33,014 nt of DNA from Chloroflexi bacterium OHK40 (GCA_004367505.1 SFCB01000068.1:1-33014), one strand, 5' to 3'; counted from the first letter of the stretch, positions 1 to 8,151 are shown. The notes: generated by a model not told the origin, from the letters alone. Translations and numbers: made by a program.

Positions 1-2
1 AG

Positions 3-83
3 CCGTCCAAGCAGAGTATCCGGGTCAAACGGCAGAAAGCTGGCTGGAACGAGGAATTCTTAGCCAAGCTCCTCGTCGGATAA
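3..83 (+). CDS. Possible 3' end of a gene truncated by the window edge
   Basis: The third frame is open from the window edge to a TAA at 81-83 and reads 26 residues ending EEFLAKLLVG. The stretch is basic then amphipathic, as in many protein C-termini, and the DNA after the stop becomes clearly non-coding (G-runs and palindromes). No domain can be named from so short a piece. The call rests only on the plausible residue pattern and the change in character after the stop. It could be chance. Confidence 0.3.
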   Translation, partial: PSKQSIRVKRQKAGWNEEFLAKLLVG

Positions 84-116
84 TATGCGATGGCCCTGGG
101 ATGCCACCTGTGCGGG

Positions 117-136
117 GTTCCCGCTTCCGCAGGAAC
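117..136. repeat. REP-like palindromic unit
   Basis: GTTCCCGC (117-124) faces GCAGGAAC (129-136) across a TTCC loop, with one C/A mismatch. The shape and content (GGGTTCCCGC...GCAGGAACGACG) resemble dispersed extragenic palindromes seen in many bacterial genomes. No second copy is visible in this window, so repetition is inferred from resemblance only. Confidence 0.35.
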
Positions 137-354
137 GACGGACCCAGGGGGGGGGTGGGGCGTCCCATCGTGCAGGCCAGCCTGCCCCCACGCAAGCGGG
201 GTGTGCGCTACCACTGCGCAAGCGGGGGACAGGCCGCCACTGGCGATGCTCGGGAGCCCGCGTAGCCGAGCGTCGCCTCCCTATTGCCGCGCGCTTCCGC
301 ACCACAGCACGCGATGGTGCGGCACGGCCCGTCACACCAGAACTTGGCAAATCA

Positions 355-385
355 TTGGCAAGGGATTTGCAAATGGCGGTATACT
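355..385 (+). promoter_or_regulatory. Possible sigma-70-type promoter
   Basis: TTGGCA at 355-360 and TATACT at 380-385 are separated by 19 bases, slightly long for a housekeeping promoter. A second TTGGCA at 344-349 makes a direct repeat TTGGCAA-atca-TTGGCAA. The pair lies about 270 bases before the peroxiredoxin-like start and could serve it with a long leader. Weak evidence. Confidence 0.3.
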
Positions 386-656
386 GGATCGGGTGGGACA
401 GGTGGTAGGTAACATCCGTCGTTGTTGTGGTGCCCGCATCACGCGCGGAGGCGGCCCATCGGCCGAGAGTTCGGTTGCGTAGAGCCGTTGAGGCAGCGCG
501 CAAGGAGGCGGCGCTTGCGGAGCATTCTTCGCTGCCACAGGTGAAGCTCGGGCCGTTGGTGTTGGGATGAACCAGATGGAGTGGATGCGGGCAGTGGGCG
601 AGCGCAAGGTTGGCGGATAGTGCAGGAAAGGCCTCTGAAGCTGGAGGGAGTTAGCG

Positions 657-1241
657 GTGGACCGACCCTTTTTGCCGATGACTGACAAGTGGCGCCGGGA
701 ATTTGTGCGGCCACGTGGCCCGCACGGGGTGCCACAGCCTGGCGACGCCGCGCCTGACTTCACACTGCCGTATGCCCAGGTGCTTGTTGGTACCGATGGT
801 GAGGAGCGTGTCGAGTATGGGCGCATGCTAACCCTCAGCGCGCTACGCGGCCAGCCGGTGGTACTCAACCTGACGCGGATCGTGAGCGACCGCTTCTTCT
901 GACCGCACTGCGCGCCGCAGCTGGACGCGCTGCGGGAGGCGTACGGTGAGTTCGAGCGGCGGGGTGTGGCACTGCTTGCCGTGAGCAGCACCGACCTGGA
1001 GATGACGAGCTTCGTGGCAGCAACCTTACGCGCGCCCTACCCTATCCTCAGCGATCCCGCGTGGGAGGTGTTCCACCGTTACGGGGTAGGTTCTGCGATG
1101 GGCGTGCCTCTACCCGGAACGTTCGTGATCGACCCGGCGGGCGTGGTGCGCTGGAGCTGGGCGGCGCCCCTGGCGCTCGTGTTTACACCCCCAGGGCCCG
1201 AGGAGCTGCTGCGGGCGGTGGATGAGTTGCGAGGGACGTGA
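657..1241 (+). CDS. Peroxiredoxin-like (AhpC/TSA) protein, candidate selenoprotein with in-frame TGA
   Basis: The frame starts at GTG 657, 8 bases after GGAGGG (643-648), and reads PGDAAPDFTLP, the usual AhpC/TSA opening. It meets TGA at 900-902, then continues in the same frame as PHCAPQLDALREAYGEF to a TGA at 1239-1241. The second half has the expected redoxin elements (VALLAVSS, PYPILSDP, GVPLPGTFVIDPAGVVRWSW). Residue 82 falls exactly where thioredoxin-fold peroxiredoxin-like proteins carry the reactive Cys of a C-P-x-C motif, giving U-P-H-C if TGA is read as selenocysteine. A hairpin follows the TGA at a fitting distance. Total length would be 194 residues, normal for the family. The role would be thiol-dependent peroxide reduction in the cytoplasm. 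The alternative is a pseudogene or a Cys (TGC/TGT) to TGA error. The intact downstream frame argues against decay. Confidence 0.72.
915..935 (+). promoter_or_regulatory. Candidate bacterial SECIS hairpin
   Basis: CCGCAGC (915-921) pairs perfectly with GCTGCGG (929-935) around a 7-base loop TGGACGC. The stem starts 12 bases after the in-frame TGA (900-902) and the loop lies about 22-28 bases from its U, where bacterial SECIS loops sit. The loop has GG, whereas E. coli fdhF carries a GU in its loop. The fold is seen in the sequence; the function is inferred. Confidence 0.45.
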
Positions 1242-1250
1242 ACAAGGCAA

Positions 1251-1282
1251 CCGCAGGGACGCAGCTTTCTGCGTCCCTGCGG
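1251..1282. terminator. Strong hairpin between convergent genes
   Basis: CCGCAGGGACGCAG (1251-1264) and CTGCGTCCCTGCGG (1269-1282) form a perfect 14-bp stem with loop CTTT. It lies 9 bases after the peroxiredoxin-like stop and 27 bases from the stop of the convergent esterase, so it can serve both strands. No long T-run follows (CTTCTGG), so termination may be only partly intrinsic. Confidence 0.7.
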
Positions 1283-1308
1283 CTTCTGGCATGGCGCCGC
1301 GCTTGCGC

Positions 1309-2025
1309 TTAATCGTGGCCGTCGATGTAGGTATTGATCATCCGGGCCCAGTAGGGCCAATCGTGGCACCAGCCGTCCCAGAGGCGCAGGGCGTTGCCCA
1401 CCCCCTTCTCCCAGAGCTGGCGTGAGAGCAGTTCGTTCGACCAGGCGGCGGGATCGTCACGACCGGTGGCGAGGATGATATCGCACTCGCGGAGCCGATC
1501 GAGCGTCCAGCCATCGCCAAGGTTGGGCACAAAGTCCACGGGGTTGTGGAAGTAAAGGCCCTGGGTGTAGCGCCCGAAGAAGCGCCGCAGGTCGTAGAGG
1601 CCGCTGAGGCCGATCACACGGCGCACGACGCCGGGGTGGCGGAGCGTAAAGATGACGGCCTCGGTGGCGCCGAAGGAGCACCCCGTCGCCATGAGGTAGT
1701 GGTTCGGGTTGAGGTACTGGACGAGGGGGAGCACCTCAGTGAGTAGGTAGTGCTCGTATTGCTCCTCGCGCCACATCCGGGCATCGGTATCGAGGCCGTA
1801 GTTGTACCAGCTTTCGCCGTAGACAGCGTCCACACAGATCAGCTGGAGCCAACCCTGCTCGATGCGATGGGCGAGCGCGCCGACCATGCCGCGATCCTCG
1901 AACTCATGGAAACGGCCGTGCGAGGTGGGAAAGACGAGGCAGGGGGCCCCGGCATGGCCGAAGATCAGCAACTCCATGTCGCGCCCCAGGGCGGGGCTGT
2001 GCCAGCGGCGATAGTCGCGGTGCAT
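1309..2025 (-). CDS. Esterase family alpha/beta hydrolase
   Basis: A 238-residue serine hydrolase of the esterase D/enterochelin-esterase-like family (PF00756 type). The nucleophile elbow is GCSFG with Ser117. The acid lies probably in ATGRDD near 190, and the catalytic His is in WCHDWPYW near 221. Its opening HRDYRRWHSPALGRDMELLIFGH is typical of this short bacterial esterase group. No signal peptide is seen, so it should be cytoplasmic. Start chosen at ATG 2025 because homologous sequence begins here and a near-consensus promoter lies just upstream; an AGGAG sits unusually close (2 bases). The longer frame up to 2430 would run through that promoter. The substrate is unknown. It stands alone, divergent from the MFS gene. 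Confidence 0.85.
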   Translation of the reverse strand: MHRDYRRWHSPALGRDMELLIFGHAGAPCLVFPTSHGRFHEFEDRGMVGALAHRIEQGWLQLICVDAVYGESWYNYGLDTDARMWREEQYEHYLLTEVLPLVQYLNPNHYLMATGCSFGATEAVIFTLRHPGVVRRVIGLSGLYDLRRFFGRYTQGLYFHNPVDFVPNLGDGWTLDRLRECDIILATGRDDPAAWSNELLSRQLWEKGVGNALRLWDGWCHDWPYWARMINTYIDGHD

Positions 2026-2332
2026 GGCTCCTCTGTGGCGGCTGGGGCCCAACGAGGGGCGGTTGATTCGGGGGCAATGATTGTGGGCTATGATAGCGGC
2101 GCTCCGGTGCGCTGTCAATCGTTGGCAAAGCAGTGGGTGTGCCGGATGGTCCTGCCCCCTCGCGTGCCGTGGCGGTGACGACCCCGGCAGGCCGTGGCGC
2201 TCAAGCGCGCGGCTCCAGCGAGGCGAAGCCCGCCTGCGCGGGCTCCCGCGGTCGCCGGTGGCGGGCCGGGCGGGCTGGTGGGTAGAACGGTAGCTCTCAC
2301 CCCAAAGCAATGCCGATGAGGAGCGCGTAACC
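2026..2332. other. Divergent intergenic region
   Basis: This 307-base gap lies between the divergent esterase and MFS genes. It holds the esterase promoter (2090-2118, minus strand) and the MFS ribosome binding site GAGGAG (2318-2323). I see no ORF with coding character and no confident plus-strand promoter. Confidence 0.6.
2090..2118 (-). promoter_or_regulatory. Sigma-70-type promoter of the esterase gene
   Basis: On the minus strand TTGACA (plus 2113-2118) and TATCAT (plus 2090-2095) are separated by exactly 17 bases. The -35 is consensus and the -10 differs at one position. Transcription would start near 2083 and give a leader of about 58 bases to the ATG at 2025. Confidence 0.7.
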
Positions 2333-3520
2333 ATGGCGACGAAGGCGGCGGGACGGACAACGGGGCTGGGGTGGCCGCAGTTGGTGTTTTTGCTGGGAGG
2401 ACGGCTGGCGTTTAACACGGCGTTCCGCATGATCTACCCACTCCTGGCGTTTCTCGCCGTGGAGTTCGGGGTGAGCCTGCAGATGGCGAGCCTGCTCGTG
2501 ACGGTACAGGTTGGGGCAACGCTGCTGAGCCCACTGGGAGGGGCGCTGGCCGATGGGCGAGGGGAGCGGGCGGCGTTAACGGCCGGGCTGGCGCTTTTTA
2601 CGGCAGGCGCGCTGTTGTGCGCCCTGGCGCCATCGTTCTGGCCGTTTTTCGGGGGCTACACCCTGGTAGGGCTCGGGACGGCGCTCTTTATGCCGGCGGT
2701 GCAGGCCTACGCGAGCAACCGCAGCATCTATGCGGAGCGGGGGCGGGTGCTTGGCCTGCTTGAGCTGAGTTGGGCCCTGGCAGCGCTGGTAGGGGTAACG
2801 AGTCTGACGCAGCTGGTAGAGGCGCGGGGCGGTTGGGGAGCAGCCTTCGGCGTCCTCGCTGCGGCCGGAGCGAGCCTGCTCGCGCTGAGCCCGTTGCTCA
2901 ACGGAACGCCATCGGGCGGGCAGGCGGCCGGGCCAGGCAAGGGCGGCGTACTAACGGCTCTGCGGCAGCAGAGCGTGGCGCCAGCACTGGCCTTTGTCGT
3001 GCTGCAGATGTGCGCCGTGGAGCTGATCTTTGTAGCCTACGCGGCGTGGCTGGAGCAGGATTTCGGAGCGGCTACGCGGCAGATCGGGCTAGTGTTCGGG
3101 CTCCTGGGCCTGGCGGAACTGGGCGGCTCGCTCGGGGCAACTCTGCTGACTGACCGGATTGGGAAGCGACGCGCGGTGCTGCTAGGCTTTACGGCCACCG
3201 GGCTGCTGATGCTGGCCCTTCCAGCAACGGCGGGAACCTGGTGGGCGTTCCTTACCCTGTTCCTGCTCTTCGGCCTCTGCTTCGAATTCGGGATCGTCTC
3301 GGTCTTCCCGCTCATGAGCGGGCTCGGCGAGCGAAGCCAGGGGAGTGTGCTGGCGCTTACGGTGGCAGCTTCGGGCGCGGGGCGGATCGGGGGCTCGCTG
3401 CTGGGGCCGAGGCTACTCGAAGGGCCGGGCTTCGCTGCCAATGGCCTACTGGCCGGGCTGATTGCGCTGGGCGGAGTCGGGCTCGGGCTGGCGCTGGTGC
3501 GGGAGGGGGGCCACGACTGA
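2333..3520 (+). CDS. MFS transporter
   Basis: A 395-residue, strongly hydrophobic protein with alternating membrane segments in two halves, typical of a 12-segment major facilitator. The opening LVFLLGGRLAFNTAFRMIYPLLAFLAVEFGVSL and the loop GGALADGRGERAAL match the conserved cytoplasmic loop between helices 2 and 3 (G-x-x-x-D-x-x-G-R). The second half repeats the pattern with ATLLTDRIGKRRAVL. ATG 2333 follows GAGGAG (2318-2323) by 9 bases. It is probably a proton-coupled exporter of a small molecule in the cytoplasmic membrane. The substrate cannot be read from the sequence. The next gene is convergent. Confidence 0.88.
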   Translation: MATKAAGRTTGLGWPQLVFLLGGRLAFNTAFRMIYPLLAFLAVEFGVSLQMASLLVTVQVGATLLSPLGGALADGRGERAALTAGLALFTAGALLCALAPSFWPFFGGYTLVGLGTALFMPAVQAYASNRSIYAERGRVLGLLELSWALAALVGVTSLTQLVEARGGWGAAFGVLAAAGASLLALSPLLNGTPSGGQAAGPGKGGVLTALRQQSVAPALAFVVLQMCAVELIFVAYAAWLEQDFGAATRQIGLVFGLLGLAELGGSLGATLLTDRIGKRRAVLLGFTATGLLMLALPATAGTWWAFLTLFLLFGLCFEFGIVSVFPLMSGLGERSQGSVLALTVAASGAGRIGGSLLGPRLLEGPGFAANGLLAGLIALGGVGLGLALVREGGHD

Positions 3521-3616
3521 TAGGAAAGGCCACATAAACCCGAGGCTACGACAGGCGCGAAGGGGCTGAAGCGGCTCAGTGGGATCGTGACCCAGCGCAA
3601 TCGCCGTGGTGACCCG

Positions 3617-3904
3617 CTAGTAAGGAAAAAAATCGGGGGGGAGCGGATGGGCGCCAGCGAGCTCCGCCCGGAGGGTGGTGTTGTCGCGGGTAACGGAGAC
3701 GATCTGGGCCTCGATGAAACGCTCGCCGCTGCGCCAGCGCACAATGTCGCCAGCGCGGAGGTCATAGTGGGCGGGCTGCATATAGGTATTCGAGCAGTCG
3801 ATGAGCAGCTCGGTGGGGCTCACCTCGTCTACGGGCAGATCAGTGTAGCGCCGGCCATAGCTACGCCGAAACACGCTCACTGAAAGGAGGCCGGGTTGCA
3901 ACAT
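3617..3904 (-). CDS. Small hypothetical protein, ASCH/PUA-like pattern
   Basis: A 95-residue frame from ATG 3904 to TAG at 3617-3619. It has good protein-like content: VSVFRRSYGRRYTDLPVDEVSPTELL, then YDLRAGDIVRWRSGERFIEAQIVSV, then ELAGAHPLPPDFFPY. The middle, an RAGD-I-V turn followed by I-x-x-A-x-I-V-x-V, looks like the beta-barrel core of ASCH/PUA-type nucleic-acid-binding domains, but this is a pattern resemblance only. No clear ribosome binding site is visible and the frame extends upstream to 4135 with poorer content, so the start is uncertain. It lies downstream of the FAD oxidoreductase on the same strand, 136 bases away. Confidence 0.55.
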   Translation of the reverse strand: MLQPGLLSVSVFRRSYGRRYTDLPVDEVSPTELLIDCSNTYMQPAHYDLRAGDIVRWRSGERFIEAQIVSVTRDNTTLRAELAGAHPLPPDFFPY

Positions 3905-4040
3905 GGGACGGTTGGCTGATGGCCGGTGGTGGTGTTTGTCGCCCGCGGTGGCAACCAGGATGGGTGGCACGGCCCCAGCAATGCCGGCGATTGTAACGCG
4001 ATCCCCGCATTGGCGCAACGCGGCGAGGGGCCGCAGGGTA

Positions 4041-5294
4041 TTACTGATCGGCGCGAGACGCTTGAGCCGGGCCTTCGGCGGCAAGAGTGGGCCGATCACG
4101 GCGGAAGGGAGCGAGCGCAGAGGGCGCAACCCCACTCAGCGCCGCGTCGGCGAGAAGCCGGCCAAATGGCATGGCGAAGGGCATGCCGTGACCGCAGAAG
4201 CCGCCGGAGTACCAGAGGCCGGGCAGGGTCGGATCGGCGCCAGCGATAGGCAGGTAGTCGCTGGTAAAGGCCATGAGCCCGGCCCAGCGTCGAGCCACCG
4301 GGGCACCGGCGAGGGCCGGGAAGAGCCGGCCGAGGGCCGCGTCGAGGGCCGCCTGGACCTCCGCACTGGGCACGAGCGTGCGCGCGCCGACATCCCGGCT
4401 CGGGGCCACGGCACGGCAGCCGCCGAAGACGACCGCGCCCGTTGCCGTCTGCTGGCCATACTCCCCGGTAGGCGTCAGGCTCGCGCCGAAACCGCACGAC
4501 AAGGCCGGTGCACGTGGCGCGGTGGCGAGGGCCTGCCCGCGCACCGGCGTGATGACGCCCCGCACGTCTGGCAGTACATCGGCGCTCCAGGCGTTCAGGG
4601 CCAGCACGACCGTCGTAGCGCCGAGGGACCCCAGGCTCGTCTGCAGGAGGAGACCGGCGCCGTCTGCGCGAACGGCGGCAACCTCAACTCCCCAGCAGAG
4701 CCGGGCACCGTGGCGTACAGCTGCCGCGAGCAGGCCGTGAACGAGGCGGGCTGAGTGGAGGCTGGCACCACGAGGGTTACGCCTGGCGCCGATCACCTCG
4801 GGGCCGAGGGGGGTGGGGACAAGCGCCTGAACCTCGTGGCGGTCGAGGAGCTCCATCGCGAAGCCATCAGCGGCGAGCAATGTCGCTGCCTCGCGAAACC
4901 CCTGGAGCTGGCCGGGATCGAGAGCGAAGGCGAGATTTCCGGTGGGGCGCCAATCGCAGGCGATCTCCTCCTCGGCGATAGTGGCCGCGAGCTGATCGTA
5001 GCCGGCGGCGGAGAGGCTCCAGACAGCGCGGGCCACCGGATGGCCAAGGCGGGCGACCGCGTCCAGGTAGGCTTCGGCGGTACCCGCGACGCAGAGGCCA
5101 CCGTTGTGGCCGGTGGCACCGGCAGCCGGACCGATACGGTCGAGCAACAGGGGCGCGGCACCGGTGCGAGCGAGCCAGTAGGCCGCAGCGGCGCCGTGGA
5201 TGCCTGCGCCCACAACGACAACCTCGGCCCGCGCGGGGAACTCGACCGTCGGGAGGGGCGAGGCGTCCAGGGTAGCATGCCAGTGTGATGTCAT
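4041..5294 (-). CDS. FAD-dependent oxidoreductase, DadA/DAO family
   Basis: A 417-residue D-amino-acid-oxidase-fold flavoenzyme (PF01266). The FAD-binding Rossmann motif VVVVGAGIHGAAAAYWL lies at about 25-41 and is followed by GATGHNGG at 59-66, the usual adenine/flavin contact. The C-terminus holds the family signature GLMAFTSDYLPIAG...YSGGFCGHGMPFAM. It probably oxidises an amine, amino acid or related compound, passing electrons to oxygen or quinone; the substrate is unknown. Start chosen at ATG 5294 because it places the Rossmann motif at the usual distance; the frame extends to 5465 with poorer content. Only a weak GAGA precedes it. The next upstream gene on this strand is a 2-hydroxyacid dehydrogenase. 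Confidence 0.85.
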   Translation of the reverse strand: MTSHWHATLDASPLPTVEFPARAEVVVVGAGIHGAAAAYWLARTGAAPLLLDRIGPAAGATGHNGGLCVAGTAEAYLDAVARLGHPVARAVWSLSAAGYDQLAATIAEEEIACDWRPTGNLAFALDPGQLQGFREAATLLAADGFAMELLDRHEVQALVPTPLGPEVIGARRNPRGASLHSARLVHGLLAAAVRHGARLCWGVEVAAVRADGAGLLLQTSLGSLGATTVVLALNAWSADVLPDVRGVITPVRGQALATAPRAPALSCGFGASLTPTGEYGQQTATGAVVFGGCRAVAPSRDVGARTLVPSAEVQAALDAALGRLFPALAGAPVARRWAGLMAFTSDYLPIAGADPTLPGLWYSGGFCGHGMPFAMPFGRLLADAALSGVAPSALAPFRRDRPTLAAEGPAQASRADQ

Positions 5295-5521
5295 AGGAAC
5301 TCTCGCGATCTGACAGGGGACGTCACCGTGGCCGACCACGAGCAGAGAGTCCGTGCGATGCTGCGGGGTGGAGCCGCATCGCCGGAGCGTCTTGCCAGTT
5401 GGAGGCGGCCCTTCGATCGTGTTGGGAAGGGGTGCGCTCGCTGCGGAGCGTTGGAGCTCGTCCAACCGCCATCCACGAGCGGCTCCTGGCGCTCGATGCT
5501 TGCGCTAGCGATCGGACGAGT

Positions 5522-6487
5522 TCATACTGCGGCGAGGCGACCGGGCCAGGCAGCGGGATCGATCAGGCAGGAGGGGCGCTCACCGGCGAGCACCTGCAGC
5601 ACCTGGTCCACGACGGCCTGGGACATCCGCCAGACGCCCTTGTCGGTGTAGCTGGCGATGTGCGGTGTCACCACGACGTTCTCCATCGCCAGGAGCGGGT
5701 TGTCGGGCGCGGGCGGCTCGGGATCGAAGACATCGAGGCCGGCGCCGCCGAGGTGGCCATCGGCGAGAGCACGGATGAGTGCGGCCTCGTCGACCACGGG
5801 ACCACGGCTCACATTGATCAGCATGGAGCCAGGGCGCAGCAGGCGCAGCTCACGCTCACCGATCAGATGGTGGGTCTCCGGCGCGAGCGGCACGTGCAGG
5901 GTCAGAACATCGGCGCGGGCGAGCAACTCGGGGAGCGTGGGGAGCACCACGACCCCATCAGGCAGGGCAGCTGAGGGAGGAAGGAAAGGGTCGAAGACGA
6001 GCACCGGCATGCGCAGGCCGAGAGCGCAGATCTCGGCGACACGGCGGCCGATACGGCCATAGCCAACGATGCCGAGGGTGCGCTCGCGCAGCTCAACACC
6101 GAGGAGGCCCTGGCGCGGCCCGAGCACGCCGCTCCGCATAAGCCTGTCGGAGCGCGGGATAACCTTCGCCACGGCGAGCATCAGCCCGACGGCGTGCTCT
6201 GCGGTGCTCTCGGTGGGAGCATCGGGCGTGTTGGCGCAGAGCACCCCGTAGCGGGTAGCGCAGGGGACATCGAGGGTGTTGTAGCCGATCCCGTGGCGGA
6301 TCACGAGCTTGAGACGTGGGCCAGCGCGCTCGATGAAAGCCGCATCGACGACACTCCCACCGATGATCGCGGCATCAGCGCCGGGGAGCGTATCAGTGGG
6401 GCCGGGCATGACCACCTCGGCATAGGCCTGGAGACGAGCGAGGGCCTCGGGGTGAAGGGCGACTTCGGTCCAGATTCGTGGAGGCAT
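5522..6487 (-). CDS. D-2-hydroxyacid dehydrogenase (NAD-dependent)
   Basis: A 321-residue member of the phosphoglycerate/formate dehydrogenase family. The NAD-binding motif TLGIVGYGRIGRRVAE is at about 138-152. The catalytic triad is visible: Arg228 in INVSRGPVVDE, Glu257 in DVFDPEPP, His276 in VVTPHIAS. The substrate-domain RHGIGYNTLDV at 64-73 is the usual R-x-G-x-G-x-x-N-x-D-type loop. It would reduce a 2-keto acid or oxidise a D-2-hydroxyacid in the cytoplasm. The start ATG 6487 fits the family N-terminus but has no obvious ribosome binding site. It lies between an aldolase gene and an FAD oxidoreductase on the same strand, a context suggesting hydroxy/keto acid breakdown. Confidence 0.88.
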   Translation of the reverse strand: MPPRIWTEVALHPEALARLQAYAEVVMPGPTDTLPGADAAIIGGSVVDAAFIERAGPRLKLVIRHGIGYNTLDVPCATRYGVLCANTPDAPTESTAEHAVGLMLAVAKVIPRSDRLMRSGVLGPRQGLLGVELRERTLGIVGYGRIGRRVAEICALGLRMPVLVFDPFLPPSAALPDGVVVLPTLPELLARADVLTLHVPLAPETHHLIGERELRLLRPGSMLINVSRGPVVDEAALIRALADGHLGGAGLDVFDPEPPAPDNPLLAMENVVVTPHIASYTDKGVWRMSQAVVDQVLQVLAGERPSCLIDPAAWPGRLAAV

Positions 6488-6665
6488 AGCTGGTTGGCGC
6501 CTGACAATTGGGCGATTGCGATGAGCGACACGTGGCATCCAGTAGGGATGCCCTGTCCGGTTGCGTTCGCGCTTCCCTGGATGGCGTGGGGCCGCTGCCG
6601 GGTTCCCACGTGCATGGATTGGTTTCAATCCGGCGCGCCGGCGCCCATCCCTGCGCGGGCGGCAG

Positions 6666-7496
6666 TCAGTAGAGCCGCGCCGAGTCGCCGGGGGCAGGGG
6701 CCGCAGGGGCAGGACCGAGATTCACGGCGCTAAGGGCCTCCTGGGCGGCACGGGCCATGAAGACGGCGTCGCTGGCGAGGCCGAGAAACTGAAAGCCCTG
6801 GGCGATTCGAGTGTTCACATCGGCGGGACTGAAGCAGTGCTTGCCGGCAGCCTTGCCACAGGCTCGCGCGGCGGCGAGCACCTGGAGCATCGCCGCCTCG
6901 TGGCGCGTGCCCGGCCCGGTCTCGTTGAGGCTCAGCCCCATGGAGAGAGCAAGGTCGTTGGGGCCGATAAAACAGCCGTCCACACCCTCGACGGAGAGGA
7001 TCGCCTCGGCTTGCTCGACAGCCTGGATCGTCTCGATCATCACAATCACGCTGAGGTGCTGGTCGGCCCAGGTCCGATAATCGCCATCGATGTAGGCGGC
7101 GAGGCGGCTGCCGCCGTAGCTCCGCTGGCCCCTGGTCGCATACTTCATATCCGCGACAGCCTGCCTGGCATCGTCGGGGGAGTTCACCATCGGGATCACC
7201 AGACCCATCGCGCCGGCGTCGAGCGTCCGCTGGATCCAGACGGTATCGTTCCAAGGGACGCGGGCCATCGGCACCGCGCCACCGAGCTGGATAGCCCGGA
7301 AGCAGCCGACCATGGTCTCGAAGCCGACGGGGCTATGCTCCACATCGACAACAAGCCAGTCCCAGCCGATCTGGGCCATGGACTCAGCAGCGGCGGGGGA
7401 GCAGAGCGAGAGCCAGGCGCCCACCGTCGGCTGACCACTGCGCAACTTATCGGTTACCGGATTCGTCGTAAAATGCTGCCGGCCACTATGGCTCAT
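6666..7496 (-). CDS. HpcH/HpaI family class II aldolase
   Basis: A 276-residue aldolase of the HpcH/HpaI (PF03328) family, which includes 4-hydroxy-2-oxoheptane-1,7-dioate and 2-keto-3-deoxy-L-rhamnonate aldolases. Visible signatures are VVDVEHSPVG with His54, MARVPWND with Arg79, the metal ligand Glu155 in VIVMIETIQAVEQ and the second ligand Asp181 in FIGPNDLALSMG. It cleaves a 2-keto-3-deoxy acid into pyruvate and an aldehyde using a divalent metal. ATG 7496 follows GGGAG by 7 bases. The last 20 residues are Pro/Ala-rich and unlike the core. It neighbours the 2-hydroxyacid dehydrogenase, consistent with a small catabolic set. Confidence 0.88.
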   Translation of the reverse strand: MSHSGRQHFTTNPVTDKLRSGQPTVGAWLSLCSPAAAESMAQIGWDWLVVDVEHSPVGFETMVGCFRAIQLGGAVPMARVPWNDTVWIQRTLDAGAMGLVIPMVNSPDDARQAVADMKYATRGQRSYGGSRLAAYIDGDYRTWADQHLSVIVMIETIQAVEQAEAILSVEGVDGCFIGPNDLALSMGLSLNETGPGTRHEAAMLQVLAAARACGKAAGKHCFSPADVNTRIAQGFQFLGLASDAVFMARAAQEALSAVNLGPAPAAPAPGDSARLY

Positions 7497-7584
7497 TGTC
7501 TGGCTCCCTTGCCTCCTGATCTGCTCCCGATGTGCGGGCAAGTGTAGCACAGATTGAGCCACGCGGCGCAGCCGCGAAGGGTCG

Positions 7585-8151
7585 CTACGGGTTGGTGTGG
7601 AGGCCAGCGATGAAGGCACGAACGAGGCGCGCGAAGCTTTCATCGCGGTCGAGGGGGAGGCCGAAACCACCGGCGGCCTCGAGGGTGGCGAAGCCGTGGA
7701 CGAGGGCGCGCAGGCCGCGCACAGCGTGGATGGTGCCCGCGTCGCCGAGCCGGAAGTGGGCGAGGACGGTGACAACAACCTCGATGGTGGCGCGGCTCGC
7801 GGCGTGAAGCTCAGCGTCGTCCGGATCAGGGGCGTGAATTGTGGCGGCGTAGAGGCCGGGATGCGCCAAGACGAAGGCACGGTAGGCGCCAGCGATAGCC
7901 ACGACGGCTTCGTCACCTGCGCGCCCGATGGCGGCGCGGGAAAGCTGATCAGTAAGGCGGCGAACCCCGAGCAGGGCGAGCTCACGGCGCAGGCCCGCGA
8001 GCCCGTCCACGTGGTTGTAGAGGGAAGGGATGCGCACGCCGAGCCGCGCGGCTACCCGGGCCAGGGCGAGTTGATCGAGCCCGTGGGTGTCGGCGAGCTC
8101 GGCAGCGACGCTCACCACCCGCTCGCGGGTGAGGCCGACGCTACGCGCCAC
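7585..8151 (-). CDS. TetR-family transcriptional regulator
   Basis: A 188-residue regulator. The N-terminal helix-turn-helix is at about 5-50 (LTRERVVSVAAELADTHG, LALARVAARLGVRIPSLYNHV). The C-terminal half contains YRAFVLAHPGLYAATI, the pattern of the WHG-type TetR ligand domain. Start chosen at GTG 8151: a strong GGGGAGG lies 9 bases upstream inside the MBL gene. The start overlaps the MBL stop by 11 bases, implying translational coupling. It probably represses its own operon through the palindrome at 8934-8950. The ligand is unknown, perhaps a lactone or ester handled by the MBL enzyme. Confidence 0.85.
   Translation of the reverse strand: MARSVGLTRERVVSVAAELADTHGLDQLALARVAARLGVRIPSLYNHVDGLAGLRRELALLGVRRLTDQLSRAAIGRAGDEAVVAIAGAYRAFVLAHPGLYAATIHAPDPDDAELHAASRATIEVVVTVLAHFRLGDAGTIHAVRGLRALVHGFATLEAAGGFGLPLDRDESFARLVRAFIAGLHTNP

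Larger units (their letters stand above)
84..656. other. Intergenic region without a convincing gene
   Basis: About 570 bases hold no ORF with convincing coding character. It contains a REP-like palindrome (117-136), an imperfect inverted repeat pairing CCTGCCCCC at 181-189 with GGGGGACAGG at 224-233, a twice-repeated CGCAAGCGGGG motif inside that repeat, and a possible promoter near 355-385. A short frame open from 409 to a TGA near 570 could start at GTG 427 or 430 (about 48 residues, Ala/Arg/Glu-rich near its end). I see no ribosome binding site for it and do not call it a gene. Confidence 0.5.

Noticed and set aside
181-233. Possible CRISPR repeat (CGCAAGCGGGG twice)
   Set aside because: Only two copies 26 bases apart and part of a larger inverted repeat, with no array or cas genes nearby.
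900-902. TGA read as a real stop making two genes (81 and 91 residues)
   Set aside because: The two halves are one redoxin split exactly at the active site and in the same frame. The second half has no start that keeps the P-H-C motif. A pseudogene cannot be fully excluded.
332-991. A 219-codon minus-strand frame covering the peroxiredoxin-like 5' region
   Set aside because: Ser/Arg/Pro-rich with no domain and crossing a gene with clear redoxin motifs on the other strand.
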